The translations under genes and the position numbers were made by a program. A stretch of 64,000 nt of DNA from Cylindrodendrum hubeiense (taxonomy: Eukaryota > Ascomycota > Sordariomycetes > Hypocreales > Nectriaceae). The first letter of the stretch is position 1. Each line of letters starts with the position of its first letter. The notes under the pieces were generated by a model. It had not been told where the DNA came from. It did no database searches and saw only the letters and a program-made list of their open reading frames with translations. Where the stretch lies: assembly GCA_014621425.1 (NCBI GenBank), contig JAANBB010000125.1, positions 1 through 64,000 on the forward strand. Reading direction: 5' to 3'. This document shows, piece after piece, positions 25,170 to 36,132 of this stretch.

Positions 25170-26180
25170 GCCACCAACGCTACCCCTCCCACGATCCTGT
25201 GAAGGAGCCCCATTCGGTATCCCTTAAGGTGCTCCGGTAAGCCCTCCCTCTCCCTGGTCGCTCCTCCAGCTTGCTAACTGCTGGCTGCACCAACCAGACT
25301 CTCTCGCCCATCGCTCGTCACGCAGTATCCCATCGATCCTCCTCAGTCCGTCGGCGCGACGATCAAGCCCGGCCCTGCCCCCGCGTCATTGGCCTATCGC
25401 TCCAAGGCCGACACCAACCCGTCCCCGTTCCTCCTCAGCCCCATCGTCAACCTCCCTGTGTCGTTCGGGTCCGCATATGTGGGCGAGACGTTTAGCTGCA
25501 CCTTATGCGCCAACAATGACCTCACTCCGGAGGCAACCAAGAACATCCGTGATGTGCGCATTGAGGCCGAGATGAAGACACCCGGGCTGGGCGCAGTCCA
25601 ACGCCTGGAACTCAGCCCGCCAGGGACTGTCGGAGCATCCGATGCGGACCTAGACTCCGGCGGAACGCTGCAGAAGGTGGTTGCATTTGATCTCAAGGAG
25701 GAGGGGAACCATGTCCTGGCCGTGACGGTGAGCTACTACGAGGCTACGGAGACGAGTGGTCGCACGAGGACCTTCCGCAAGCTGTACCAGTTCATATGCA
25801 AGGCATCTCTGATCGTGCGGACCAAGGTGGGAGCAATCAATGCCGAAACGCAAGGGAAGCGGCGGTGGGTGCTTGAGGCCCAACTGGAGAACTGCAGTGA
25901 GGACGTGGTGCAGTTGGAGAAGGTGGTGTTGGATGTAGAGGAGGGTCTCAACTACCGAGACTGTAACTGGGAAGCGAGCGGAAGTGCGAAACCCGTCCTG
26001 CACCCGGGAGAGGTTGAACAGGTGTGCTTCGTGCTGGAGGACAAAACCGACGAGCCGACTGTCGAGGTGACACCAGATGGCCGGATCATCTTTGGGTCAC
26101 TGGGGATTGGTTGGAGAGGAGACATGGGAAATAGGGGCTTTCTGTCAACCGGCAAGCTGGGGACGAGGGTGCAGCGCTGA
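25166..26180 (+). CDS. TRAPPC13: TRAPP complex subunit 13 (DUF974 family)
   Basis: Predicted subunit of the TRAPP tethering complex, a Rab activator in Golgi/autophagy traffic. Two exons (25166-25236 and 25298-26180) give 317 aa. The N-terminal HSVSLKVLRLSRPSL motif crosses the splice junction and is a family signature. It is followed by SPIVNLPVSFGSAYVGETFSC-type beta strands, KNIRDVRIEAEMKTP, and FRKLYQFICKASLIVRTKVG. The C-terminal part includes LEAQLENCSEDVVQLEKVVL and PDGRIIFGSLGIGWRGDMGNRG. This is the normal all-beta DUF974 layout, slightly shorter than metazoan TRAPPC13. The downstream flank is a gene-poor 5.7-kb stretch. Confidence 0.92.
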
Positions 26181-27790
26181 ACACCGGCGTGCAACCTCCC
26201 ATGCATTGTGCGACGCGAAGAAGAGGGTCTTGATTCAAATTTGTCGGGCAGGCGAGAGAATCCCGTGATTCGGTGAAGCTGCTTCTTAGGCAGACTCGGC
26301 GGGAGGGTAGCATCGATCCAAGACCATGTCTCGATCTGACATCGAGTCTACTGCCCATTGATGCAAGGGAGTGCGCCCTTGGGCGGCCGGTCAGAACGCT
26401 CGGCAATGCCTCGGTATCCAATGGCAGCGACGCGAAACCCAAAGACTGTCTGCCCATGGTTCGGTTCCGAGGCCCAGGTGTGGGCACCAGCGGTGTGGGC
26501 ATCATGTAAGGGGTAAGACATGGAGGCGTTTTTATGATTCATCGTTAGAGACAAGGTTCCCTGTGTGAGATACTAGTTAGACCGTTGGCTGCGTTGGTTA
26601 AATGGCTGGCGACCACGCCAGAACAACGTGAGATCAATGACACGCTGACCATGCACATCATACTGGATCTTTACGGTGGCCCACTCGGCCGTCGCCTGTG
26701 TCCCGTGTCGTTGTCTTGGATGTCGTTGGCCTGCGATTGATCTATTGACGTGTTCTCCACTTACTTCATGGGACGTGGGAGCTAGAGTTTGGTACCAATC
26801 CGGGGAATATCGACCCTTGGAGGCTGCGTACTATAAAGAGCCGTCCAAGAATAGCGCATTGTCAAAGGCCGAGCCAAGATCAAGCTGTTGATGCTATAAT
26901 AAGCGTATCACAGGCCTGTTTCCGAAATGGGGCACCATGCCATGTGCAGGGGTCCCCAAAGGAGCCTGGCCCAAGGCTTGTATTGCCTCTGTTGTTTCAA
27001 AGGGGATGTTGGACAAAAAGGAAAACCCGAACGTCTCAACAGGGGTCTACTTGGATGACGGGCATTGAGCGAAACAACCATCGCACTTAGATCTCCGGTC
27101 CCTAATACATACACTAGGGCCAAGGTCACGGCAAACCTGAACCGGCGGGCAGGTAACGTTGGGTAGGGCCTAATTTAGACTGGCCGGCACTCAGGTCGGG
27201 ACGATGATGATGGTCACACACGGTCCAACGTGGAGGCGACCTGAAACGACAAAGACGGCGTCCGGCCGGGTTAGCCGCAGATCGCAAGAATGGCCATTTG
27301 CCGGGGAGGGAACCGATGAAGTCGAAGCATTTCTCCCCTGTCCCTCTGCATCTCTTCGCCGCGGTGTTTATTTGGATCTGTCGGACGCGTAGGTGACTTG
27401 CGTGCCCTGATGGAGAGGGTAACGCGTCGCGGTGTGTGAGTGGCTCCAACGTTGCGTGCCAACCCAGTGGTGCGAGGTGGAAGTGGGTTGGGGCTTACGA
27501 CTGGATGGAGAAGTCGGGATCCTCGGGATCCTGGGCAATTGGCTGGGGAAGATGCAGCTTGGCAGACGAAAGCAGTGCGTTGTTGGAAGGCCGTTGGCCG
27601 TGTTGGTAACTTGGCTACGACGCTGAGGGCGCCTTCTGGACATTTTCGGCAGCTGGCCAGAGCCTTGGACATACCCTATCGGGCCAGGCTGACTAGGAGG
27701 CTTTATCTCACGATTTGCAACTGACGGAGTACAAACCGTAGGACTCACTAGGGCGCCTTTGCCAAGCATTCTCCTGGGCAGGCATTCCAT

Positions 27791-27842
27791 GCCATGTCAT
27801 GCTGTGTCATGCTGTGCCATGTTGTGCCAAGCTGTACCATGC
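27791..27842. repeat. degenerate 10-bp tandem repeat (GCTGTGTCAT type)
   Basis: Five loosely conserved 10-base units (GCCATGTCAT, GCTGTGTCAT, GCTGTGCCAT, GTTGTGCCAA, GCTGTACCAT) lie head to tail. Confidence 0.8.
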
Positions 27843-29990
27843 GACCTGGGACCTGGGGCGCTGGGAGTGCTTGAGTTTGGGTAACCCATCATGTAGTGTT
27901 GCAACGGACCACGATGGAGGTGCTAGAGGCGTCAGGGCGTCGCGACTAGGGCATCGTTGGCCCGTACCACCCGAGGGCAATGACCCAAGGGACACCCGGT
28001 TGGCCTTGTTCTTTGTGGTTGAAGCGGAAGATTCCCGTTGGGCGACCGAATGCGAGCGCCGCTGACCAAACGATGGCCTGGCTTTCTGTCGTCCGTACCT
28101 GCATCAGCGCTGGCTCGTGCTTTTCGTGTCGCCACCGGGGCGTCAGGGCACCACCAGGGGCACAGAGGCTAAGGTATCTTGGGGGCGTTTGGGCGCAGCT
28201 AGCCCCTGGACGAAACCGACGAGGTGGGTGCCATCAAGAGATTCTGCCATCAGGATTTTACTCCATGTCGACGAGTGGGATTTCAGGAGAAAGGGGAACA
28301 TGAGAGACGTTGAGATGCAAAGGGGCCCATTATTCGTGACGACGAGGATGGTTACGAATGGAATGACGAAGGCGGTTGTAGTTAAAGGTGGAAGCTGCCT
28401 ACCTTACTAAGAGATTCGTCGTTGATGCCGTGAATGCCTTATCAAGAGGCGCACACGGCAGGCATCTACATACACGTTACTGACGATTGTGGTAGGTACT
28501 TTCCATCCCTGCTTGCACGTGTGGGCGCCTCACCTTTCTCAGGAGATGGATGGAAGGAGTGACGGAAGCCCGAGGGGTAAGTGATCTACATTGGTCAAGA
28601 CAGGTGCCCTGATACGGCAAGCTGAGCTGCCTAGAAGGAAACAAGCGCCTTTACATTGCAGGGTACGCACGTATGGAGGACCGCGCATCGGTCTTGGCTA
28701 CACGCAGAACACTCAGTGTCGATCAGAGATCTGGTGTTGCGCTTAGTACCTACCTACCTAGATAGAGCAATGTCAAGCCAAGTTTCCAGATTGCCAAGTG
28801 AGTCAGTCGTTAAACTGGTCTTCTCTTTGAAACTAAAAAAAAAAAAAAAGAAGAAGCATTTAATCTGGTCACCGGGCCCTTACATATCACCTGAATATTT
28901 CCTTATGATAATTAAGCCACCATTATTGCTGTACGATACCGAGACCGTACCGGCTAAATGTGAGTGTGACCCTTGACTCCCATGCCATCCTGAGGTCTTG
29001 GGGAGTGGAGCCTTTTCATGGTTGGCTCTGTCCTGTGTGGTCTGGCACTAATAAATGTACTGGGTACTTCGCGAAGCGTAGCGCGTCTCTTCATTGCGGA
29101 GAAGTATACTCCGCAGTACGTACCTGGAACCATGTAGGCTGTTGTCGCTTGACGTAGGTCGGTTGGGAACTCCGGAGTCTTACGCTCGTTGCTTCGTATC
29201 ATTCTCCAAATTTGCGGGTAGCGAAAAAGAAAAAAGAAAACAGCAAGCAAGGGAAGGAAAGGAAGTGGGATGGGGGTAAAAGAAGAAAAAAAGCAAAAAC
29301 AACAAGGACGATCCTGCACCTCCCTGGGAAGCCCCAGGAAGGGAGCGTTTTTGGGGCGGCGCTCTGCAGGCCGTCTGCACGAGAACGGTGAGGGTGGGAT
29401 GAAGAGGGTCCTTGGGCTCTGGGGCCACGAGTGGGTTGCTTAGCTGGTCCAGCCGAGGCGCCTGGCCAGCGCCAATCGGGATTTTCTCTGGGGCTTTTGG
29501 GCTGGAAAGTGTATACTATGTAGGATGTCGCGGATGTCACCGCCCGCTTTGGGGTTGGGATGGGTGGCCGCGCTCACCTCTCAGCCTCCGTACTCGTTGT
29601 ACCTGCTTCGTACGGCGTGAACGAGCTGCGAGCTGTGCTGTGCTGGTGCGCTGTGTCGTGGTGTGGCCGCTGTGGTGTGGGTATGTGCTGGGTCGACCCA
29701 TGCAGCCTGACTTGTTGCCGTTGCTACTGCACCTGCCACTGCAGCCATTACTGCAAATGGTGTTGTGTTGTTCGACTAAACTGGGCGGGCAGTCAGCCAG
29801 CCCGCGCTACCGTGCCGAGCCTTTCAGGTCGGCGATGGAACGTCCGGGCCAGATTAAGTGGTAGAGTACCAGCCAGCTCCCAAAACCGACCGGGTGCCAA
29901 GGCCATGACGGACTGACGGCTTCCCGTTTGGCCGAGTCAGAACGACGCAGCATGCATGCAGAGCGTTGCCGAGTCCCTGGCTGTCGGTGC

Positions 29991-30014
29991 AGAGTCGCAG
30001 AGTCGCAGAGTCGC
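29991..30014. repeat. three exact copies of 8-bp AGAGTCGC
   Basis: The unit AGAGTCGC is repeated three times without change. Related GCAGAGTCG words appear again near 30084. Confidence 0.85.
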
Positions 30015-30595
30015 AGGCGCATTGTGCAGGCGCCCTCGCAGAACCAGATAGAGAAATAAGGAATCCGACAGACGCGCTCGGCGCTCGCAGAGTCGTAGTG
30101 TCGCAGTTGCAGTTGCATTTGCCATGCACAGTCAGGGAGCCGGGGTGCCGGTGCCTGGGTCTATGGTTGTGGGTCAGAACCCGACGACAACCTTCTCAAA
30201 CACCGTCGATTGTCGGGCGACAGCACCAGGCTGCGCTGTGGTAGGTCCCTTCCCCTTTCCCTCAGCCCCAAAGCCTTGCCCTTTTAGCTCGATGGAGCCT
30301 CGACCGGCGGCGGTTGAGATGTAGACCAGCCTGACGTAGGTAGTGCCTCGAAACGCCACGGTGCCTGGCTGGTTCGGCTCAAGGACGCCCCGAGGACCGC
30401 ATATCTACAGCTAAGCAACGGGGGGCACGTTAGTTAGCACACGCACTGGAGCACCCATCGTGGCCCGTGGGAGCGGCTGATGCTGGTGCGGGTGCTGGCG
30501 CGCTTGGGGACTAAACGGTTTGCCTGGCTGCTTGGCCGCCTGGCTGCTTGGTTGCTTGCCTGCCGTCCTTGACGCCCCTGAGCCTGATACGTACC

Positions 30596-30733
30596 ATGAT
30601 AGTGAGTGTGTGTGCGTTGGAGTGCGTGCGTCGGAGTGCGTGCGTGATTGCCTTTGCGTGTGCCTTTGCGTGTATCTTTGCGTGTGGCGTGTGTAGGTAC
30701 CTAAGGCACACACACACACACACACTATACACG
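30596..30733. repeat. GT/GC-rich microsatellite followed by (CA)n
   Basis: A TGCGTG-type run is followed, after a TAGGTACCTA palindrome at 30694-30703, by an (AC)n run to about 30725. The two halves are complementary in composition and could pair. Confidence 0.75.
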
Positions 30734-31050
30734 CCTTCGGGCATTAGGTGCTGGGCTGGGTGAAAGGATGGATGCCATGGGCGATGGGATGGGTGTTGTC
30801 GATGGATGCATCATCGGACGGTGAACGGCGTGCGCCTCGGATCGTCACTTTGCTGGAACAGGGTCGCCATGTACACGGTACAGTCCAGGGCCAGGCACAG
30901 AGGCCCAGGGTCCCTGGCAGACCCCGGTGGCCGTATCCGTAGACGCGCTGACGCTGTGCTGGTGCTGGGGAGGGGGGCGCATGGGCCATCTTCCCCTGGA
31001 TCCCCTGTGTGCCTCTTCTGCCCAGAGCGTTTTCCAGGGACGCTTCAGTG

Positions 31051-31090
31051 GGCTCCAGTGGGCTCCAGCGGGCTCCAGCGGGCTCCAGCG
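31051..31090. repeat. four 10-bp tandem copies GGCTCCAGYG
   Basis: Four head-to-tail units, GGCTCCAGTG then three GGCTCCAGCG, differ at only one base. Confidence 0.85.
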
Positions 31091-31662
31091 CGTCCGCCTG
31101 CGTGAGGCCCTCCATGTCTCTTCCAGGTTACGTAGGAGCCCGCCGGCCGCCCCCCGCTACAGCATCCAACACTGCCCCCAGGCCCCTGGCCGTCGTTCGT
31201 GTCGACGTACAGTCGTACAGACGAACAGAGACGTAACCCCCCAAAAAACGACCCAAAAAAGGCGACGGCTCCATGCTCCCCCTCAAGTCTTAGGTACCGA
31301 TACCAGCCGGGCCCCGTACCAGTGCAGTACCACCTCCGATCGTCTGCAATCCAATCCTCGCCTCTCCTGTCTTTCGGGCCCGTCGCCAAATTCACCTCCA
31401 TCCCCCCATCATCACCGCCCTCGCACTCGCCGTTGCGGAATTTCTCTCTTCCCCTTCTTCCCGTCCGATCTCCTTGTTGGCTTCCCTTCGCCGACGTTAA
31501 TCACCTCCATTCTCTATTCTCCATCTCCATCTCCGGCTCCTTTGCCTTCTCTTTCGCTTGCGGCCTGCGCTGGCGACTGGCTCTGCTCTCTCTCGCTCTC
31601 GTGTGTCTCACACAATTCCTATCTCGCCTTTCCCCTCCCCCCTCCACCCACGCTTGCTTCTG

Positions 31663-31771
31663 GTAAGTCTGCCATGCCGCTCCATGCTTATCGCACCCGC
31701 CGCTTTCCTCGCCGGTGGAACATGGGCCCGTCTGTTTTTCTTTGTGTGTTTGACTGACTTAAAAATTCCAG
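31663..31771 (+). other. probable 5' UTR intron of the DENN gene
   Basis: A strong GTAAGT donor after a C/T-rich leader (TTGCTTCTG) is followed by a TGACTGAC branch-like site and a TTCCAG acceptor, 109 nt in all. The ATG follows 162 bases downstream. Confidence 0.5.
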
Positions 31772-31927
31772 TTCCTCCACCCCATCAGGCGCACTTCGTC
31801 GACGACCCCCCGGGGCATCATCACAGCGTGACGGAGTGAAAATAGACCACGAGGGTTCCTGAACACCCCGATTCTCACCCCCGATCTCCTACCCCAGCCG
31901 ACCCGCGGCTCGTACGCGACAATTGAC

Positions 31928-31984
31928 ATGTCATGGAGAACTCGTCGATCCCTCTCGCCGATTACTTCTGGATCGCCGGTATAG
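31928..31984 (+). promoter_or_regulatory. upstream ORF overlapping the DENN start
   Basis: An ATG five bases before the main start opens a different frame of 18 codons and ends at TAG 31982-31984, inside the DENN coding sequence. Leaky scanning would be needed to reach the main ATG. Confidence 0.45.
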
Positions 31985-34900
31985 AGTCGGTGTCCTATAA
32001 CGACCCCCCACCGCCCAATGCTCCCGTCGAGTCCACCATCGCCGAAGATGGTGAGCCCGAAGATGACTACCTGAACCGCTCCCTCTCCATGGCCTCTGCA
32101 CGCCACTCGCGCCTTTCCTCCAACCGTCTCTCCAGAATCTCCGTTACAGATCGCTTCTCCATCTCGACCCTCGACGAAGCAGACGGAACTAGCAGCAATC
32201 GCAGCAGCGCGACAATCCGGCCCATAAACCCTCCCACAGGAAGCGGCACCAATGGTATCTCTGCCAATGGCTTCGGCGGCCCTAACGGCCTGGGCTCCGA
32301 CCCTCTCAATTCCCTGGCCGACTTTGACTTTGACAAGGCCCTGGTCAAGTTTGCGGCCGAGCGAGAGGTCTTCCTCGAGGACCTGTCCTTCACCGCTGGT
32401 GCAAAGGTCCAGGCTAGGGCCCCCATGGTGAACCCTCGAGCTGAGAGGATTCGTGCTGAAGAGGCCGACTCCGGCAGGCTCAGTCCCCTGAAGAGCATCA
32501 AGGGTAGCATCCGTCGCAAGATGAGTTTTAGGGACATGAACAGTGTGCGCAAGCAACCCAGCACGAGAGCGCCTCCCACCAGGAGCAACCGGACATGTAA
32601 GTTTCCCCACACTCTGTGATTCTCTGTGGTGCACAGTTCCCTCGCGCCCCATATAGAGTTGTTCGTTAACTTGGAACCAGCCTCGATCCGCACCGCAAAG
32701 CGGCTCAGTAACTATAATTCTGTCATTCCGCCTCCCGAACCCCTCAATACCGACCCGGATATGCACCCCTTGAAGCGACGCTTCGAGCCGGTGCTCCTTG
32801 ATCGATACCCACCCCAGGAGGCCACCGACGAGATCTCGCGACGGGGCAAGTTTCCCGACTATGTGCCTATGTTCGCTTTCCCCAACGACATCCAGATTGT
32901 CTCTTCAGACGATCGACCGCGTTCCACCTGGCACGGCTTTACCATGACCTCCGACGACAACTCCAAGTTGTACGGTATTACCATCATTTTCTGGACAGCG
33001 TTGACCGCCGACGTCGCTGAGGAAGTGGAGAAGAAGTGCGAGCAATGGCGACAGGGCCACATGTCCAACGAGGAGCGAGAACTTGCCGCGAGCCTGGGAG
33101 TGCGACTAGCTGGCGAACGAACGTACCTCTCCCAGCTGCTCTCCAAGCTACCCACGATCCCATCTGGCTCCCCGGCCCGAGAGCGACTCGAAGACGAAAT
33201 CAGCACGGTGGAAGAGAAGATTTCTCTCATGACCGATATGCTGAGGCCCCTGAGACATGGTGCTGCGTCTAGGATTGAGGGCCTCACGGCGGGTGAGAGC
33301 GGACTGTGGACGCCGCGCGCCTACGGCGTCCTGGGCCGGGATGCCGCCAATATGTCATTCTGGAAAGAATGGCTCAAGGCAATCGTAACTCCCATGTCTG
33401 ATGGTGGTGTCCTGAGGATCCCCCCGAGTTCTCCCAAGGTTGGGCGCTGGCAGCCCCTGGAGCGATACGTCGTCAATCTGTGCACGGAGGCGTTCACCCC
33501 TCTGGGATCTAAGACGCAAGTGGAGCTTGGTGTGCGAGAGTTGCGACTGTACGCTCGCAAGGAGGCCCACAACGAGCTCCCCGGGTCTAGATCGATCGAC
33601 CTGTATGCCCTGTTCCGATGCCTGTCACTCGAGAACATGGTGGCTCTTTTCGAGTATGCCTTGTCAGAGTCTCGCATCATCTTCCTCTCCTCTCACACAA
33701 GCATGTTGCACCTGGCCTGCCATGCTCTGGCTAACCTGCTGTACCCCCTTAAATGGGCAAGCATCTTCATCCCCGTGCTTCCCGCACGCCTCATTTCGGC
33801 GCTCGATGCTCCCTGCCCGTACATTGTTGGAATCGAGCGGCGGTATGAGAAGATCGAACTCCCTGAAGATGACTATGTCTTGGTCGACTTGGACAAGGAC
33901 ACCATCGACGCGACCTCGCAACCGATTCGTCTGCCGCGGCAGGCCCGCCGGAAGCTCATGTCTCTTTTGCAGGTCGCAGCCCCTCACAAGCTGCGATATG
34001 GTGTCGCTACTGGCCCTCCCCCCTACGCGATGGAGTCTTTCCCCTATGATGCCTTTTCCAGCGAACATGGCGCACTCTTCAGGTCCAGCACCCCTCACAG
34101 CACCTTGGCCAAGTGGGTGTCGCAGAACTCCTCAGGCTTTGGGGAGCCGGAGGCCCAGGCTAATATCCATATTCCCATCTTCAATGCCTTTGCAGCCGCC
34201 AAAGTGGAAAATGGCAGATCGGACAGGCCTAGTACGAGCAAGTCGGGCAAGACCAGCCCCCAGTCCTCCGTGTCTCCCGTGTCGATGAACTTCCCTCCTA
34301 TGCCCACGACTCCCGTCTCCCGCAGCGATTCGGGCTTCGCGCTGACGGCGACACTCCGCGAGAAGAGATCGGGCCATTTCGGCGAGGAGAAGATGCGACG
34401 TAGCTCGTCGTTTGGGTTGGATAAGCACCAGCCATACCATAAGCCGAGTCTCCCGTTCCTGAACGGCCATCAGGCGAATCTGTCTATCTCGGCCATTTCG
34501 GTGGACTCTCAGTCGTCCTTCGGGGGTGGCTATGCGCCGTCCACGTACGCCCAGTCCACCCTCGCCGCGTCGACCATCATGCCTAGCATGCAGATCCAAC
34601 CTGTTCGAAACACCGAGACGACTGTCTGGGTCGAGGGCCACTGCTTCAATTGGGCCCCTCGGGACGTCACAGCCACATGCACCATTTGCAACGAGCACTC
34701 TGAGGGAGACGGCATCTACAGGTGCACCGGCTGTAAGGCGACCTCCCACGGCAGGTGTCTTGGGTTCGTCTCGCTCGTGTGCGATGACGCATTCCACGCC
34801 GACCGTGTTAGGGCGGCCTTTGTCCGTTGCCTTGCCAGCTTGCTTTACACATACCGCAAGTACCTAAACCGGCCCTCGAAGCAGCAGAAGAGCAACGGTC

Positions 34901-35490
34901 AACTGTATGCATTTGATATGGATGGGTTTATGAAGAGTCTCCCGAATGAGCAACACGACTATGCGGCCATGATGCGAGAGACACAATGTATGCACCCCTT
35001 AGTCCCCCCCCCCTTCAACGCTCCCCTTCTAACTAGTTGTATAGGCTTTAACGAATTCATCCATGAAAGAGAGGTCAAGCCCGCCACTGATGCTTCGATC
35101 CGTCTCTTTGACGAGATCCTCATGGCTAAGAAGGCCCGCGGTCGCCCTGGTCTGTCGTCAGGTCTCTCAAGACTCTCCACCATCCGTGCCTCACACGGCG
35201 CCTCCCTCCAAACCGGGCATTTCGCTCCGCCATCCCGCAACAGCAAGATCCCGCCTTACCTCGGCGATCATTCCGATCACATCTGGCGGACTGCCTCGGT
35301 GCCACTCCCCAAGGGCAGCTTCCCCGGCGAGTACCGCTCTGTCGTAACCCGGGTCCCGGCCCGTCTTGACCGTTCCCTGATGCGCGAGCCCCGGGCAATC
35401 CAGGGTGTGCCCCGTGTCGAGCAGCGCGGTGCCCGAGGCCTCATTCGGAAGCAGGTGCCCAGCATGCTCGGCACCACCCCGCCGACTTGA
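31933..35490 (+). CDS. DENN-domain protein with C1-type zinc finger (Rab GEF candidate)
   Basis: Predicted cytosolic regulator of Rab GTPases through a tripartite DENN module. Exons 31933-32596, 32681-34987 and 35045-35490 give 1138 aa. A disordered Ser-rich N-terminus precedes the uDENN part (about 255-350: FEPVLLDRYPPQE, YVPMFAFPNDIQI, LYGITIIFW). The central DENN core is at about 520-600 (LFEYALSESRIIFLSS, LLYPLKWASIFIPVLP). Near 875-925 sits a C1-like zinc finger (CTICNEHSEGDGIYRCTGC, SHGRC). The tail is disordered and basic. Intron 2 (57 nt, GTATGC..CTAAC..ATAG) is 3n and stop-free, so an unspliced form would add 19 residues. It is convergent with the DUF726 gene. Confidence 0.87.
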
Positions 35491-36132
35491 GATGCACATT
35501 GTGAAAAATGACTCGTGGAGAGCGGAAACTGGACGACGGAAGAGTCTACCGAAAAGCAACGACCGCGCCGCCCTCGAACTCGCGTGGGGAGGCTGCACTG
35601 CACATATTTAGCCTACCCCATCTAAGCAAACGGGTAGGCGGCGGATGAAGAGGAGGCGACATATTATGAGAAGGGAACCATGTACGATATACTACTTTTG
35701 TAATCTAGGATGATGACGCATCGGAGTGGAAGCGGGGGACAAAAAGGGCGAAGGTGTATAGTTAGCAGAGTTAAAGACTGAAGGGAATCCCGACTAGGAA
35801 CGGCGCCAACGGAGAAGAAGAATCGACGGCGAGGCGGGGAATGCTGTGTTAGATATTGGATCCCCGGGTCATTCATCTGGCAGGATGCTTTGGCTGACAT
35901 TTCTCCTGTCTGAAACTATGAGGCGGTACACGAACGAGAGCATCGGCATCGGGCATACTAGGGAGGGCACTGGGAACGGAGTGGGAGCATGGGGGGTTGG
36001 CTTTACATGAACGTTAATACTAAGCTTTAGCCATGGGTACACATCAAGAGGGCCCTGGGTATTACTCCTACACAAGCCTCTTTCAAAACTGCAAATAAGG
36101 ACTCCCTGCCACGTCGTGATACCATCTTACCA
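35491..36132. other. convergent intergenic spacer
   Basis: This is the 3' flank shared by the DENN gene (+) and the DUF726 gene (-). Nothing further seen. Confidence 0.6.

Larger units (their letters stand above)
26181..31932. other. gene-poor 5.7-kb intergenic region
   Basis: No protein or RNA gene can be defended here on either strand. Frames of 100-150 codons occur (for example 27368-27790 minus and 29412-29864 plus) but show no family motifs. The region holds several simple tandem repeats, a poly(A) tract near 28837, and CCTA words at 28747-28760. The last 600 bases are C/T-rich and look like the promoter and leader of the DENN gene. Everywhere else in the window genes come every 2-2.5 kb, so this gap stands out. 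Confidence 0.55.

Noticed and set aside
27271..27790. Minus-strand frames of 133 and 140 codons in the gene-poor region
   Set aside because: They overlap each other in different frames and show no recognisable motif or splice support.
30927..31757. 276-codon plus frame upstream of the DENN gene
   Set aside because: It covers a C/T-rich leader and tandem repeats, has a Ser/Pro composition only, and runs into a likely 5' UTR intron.
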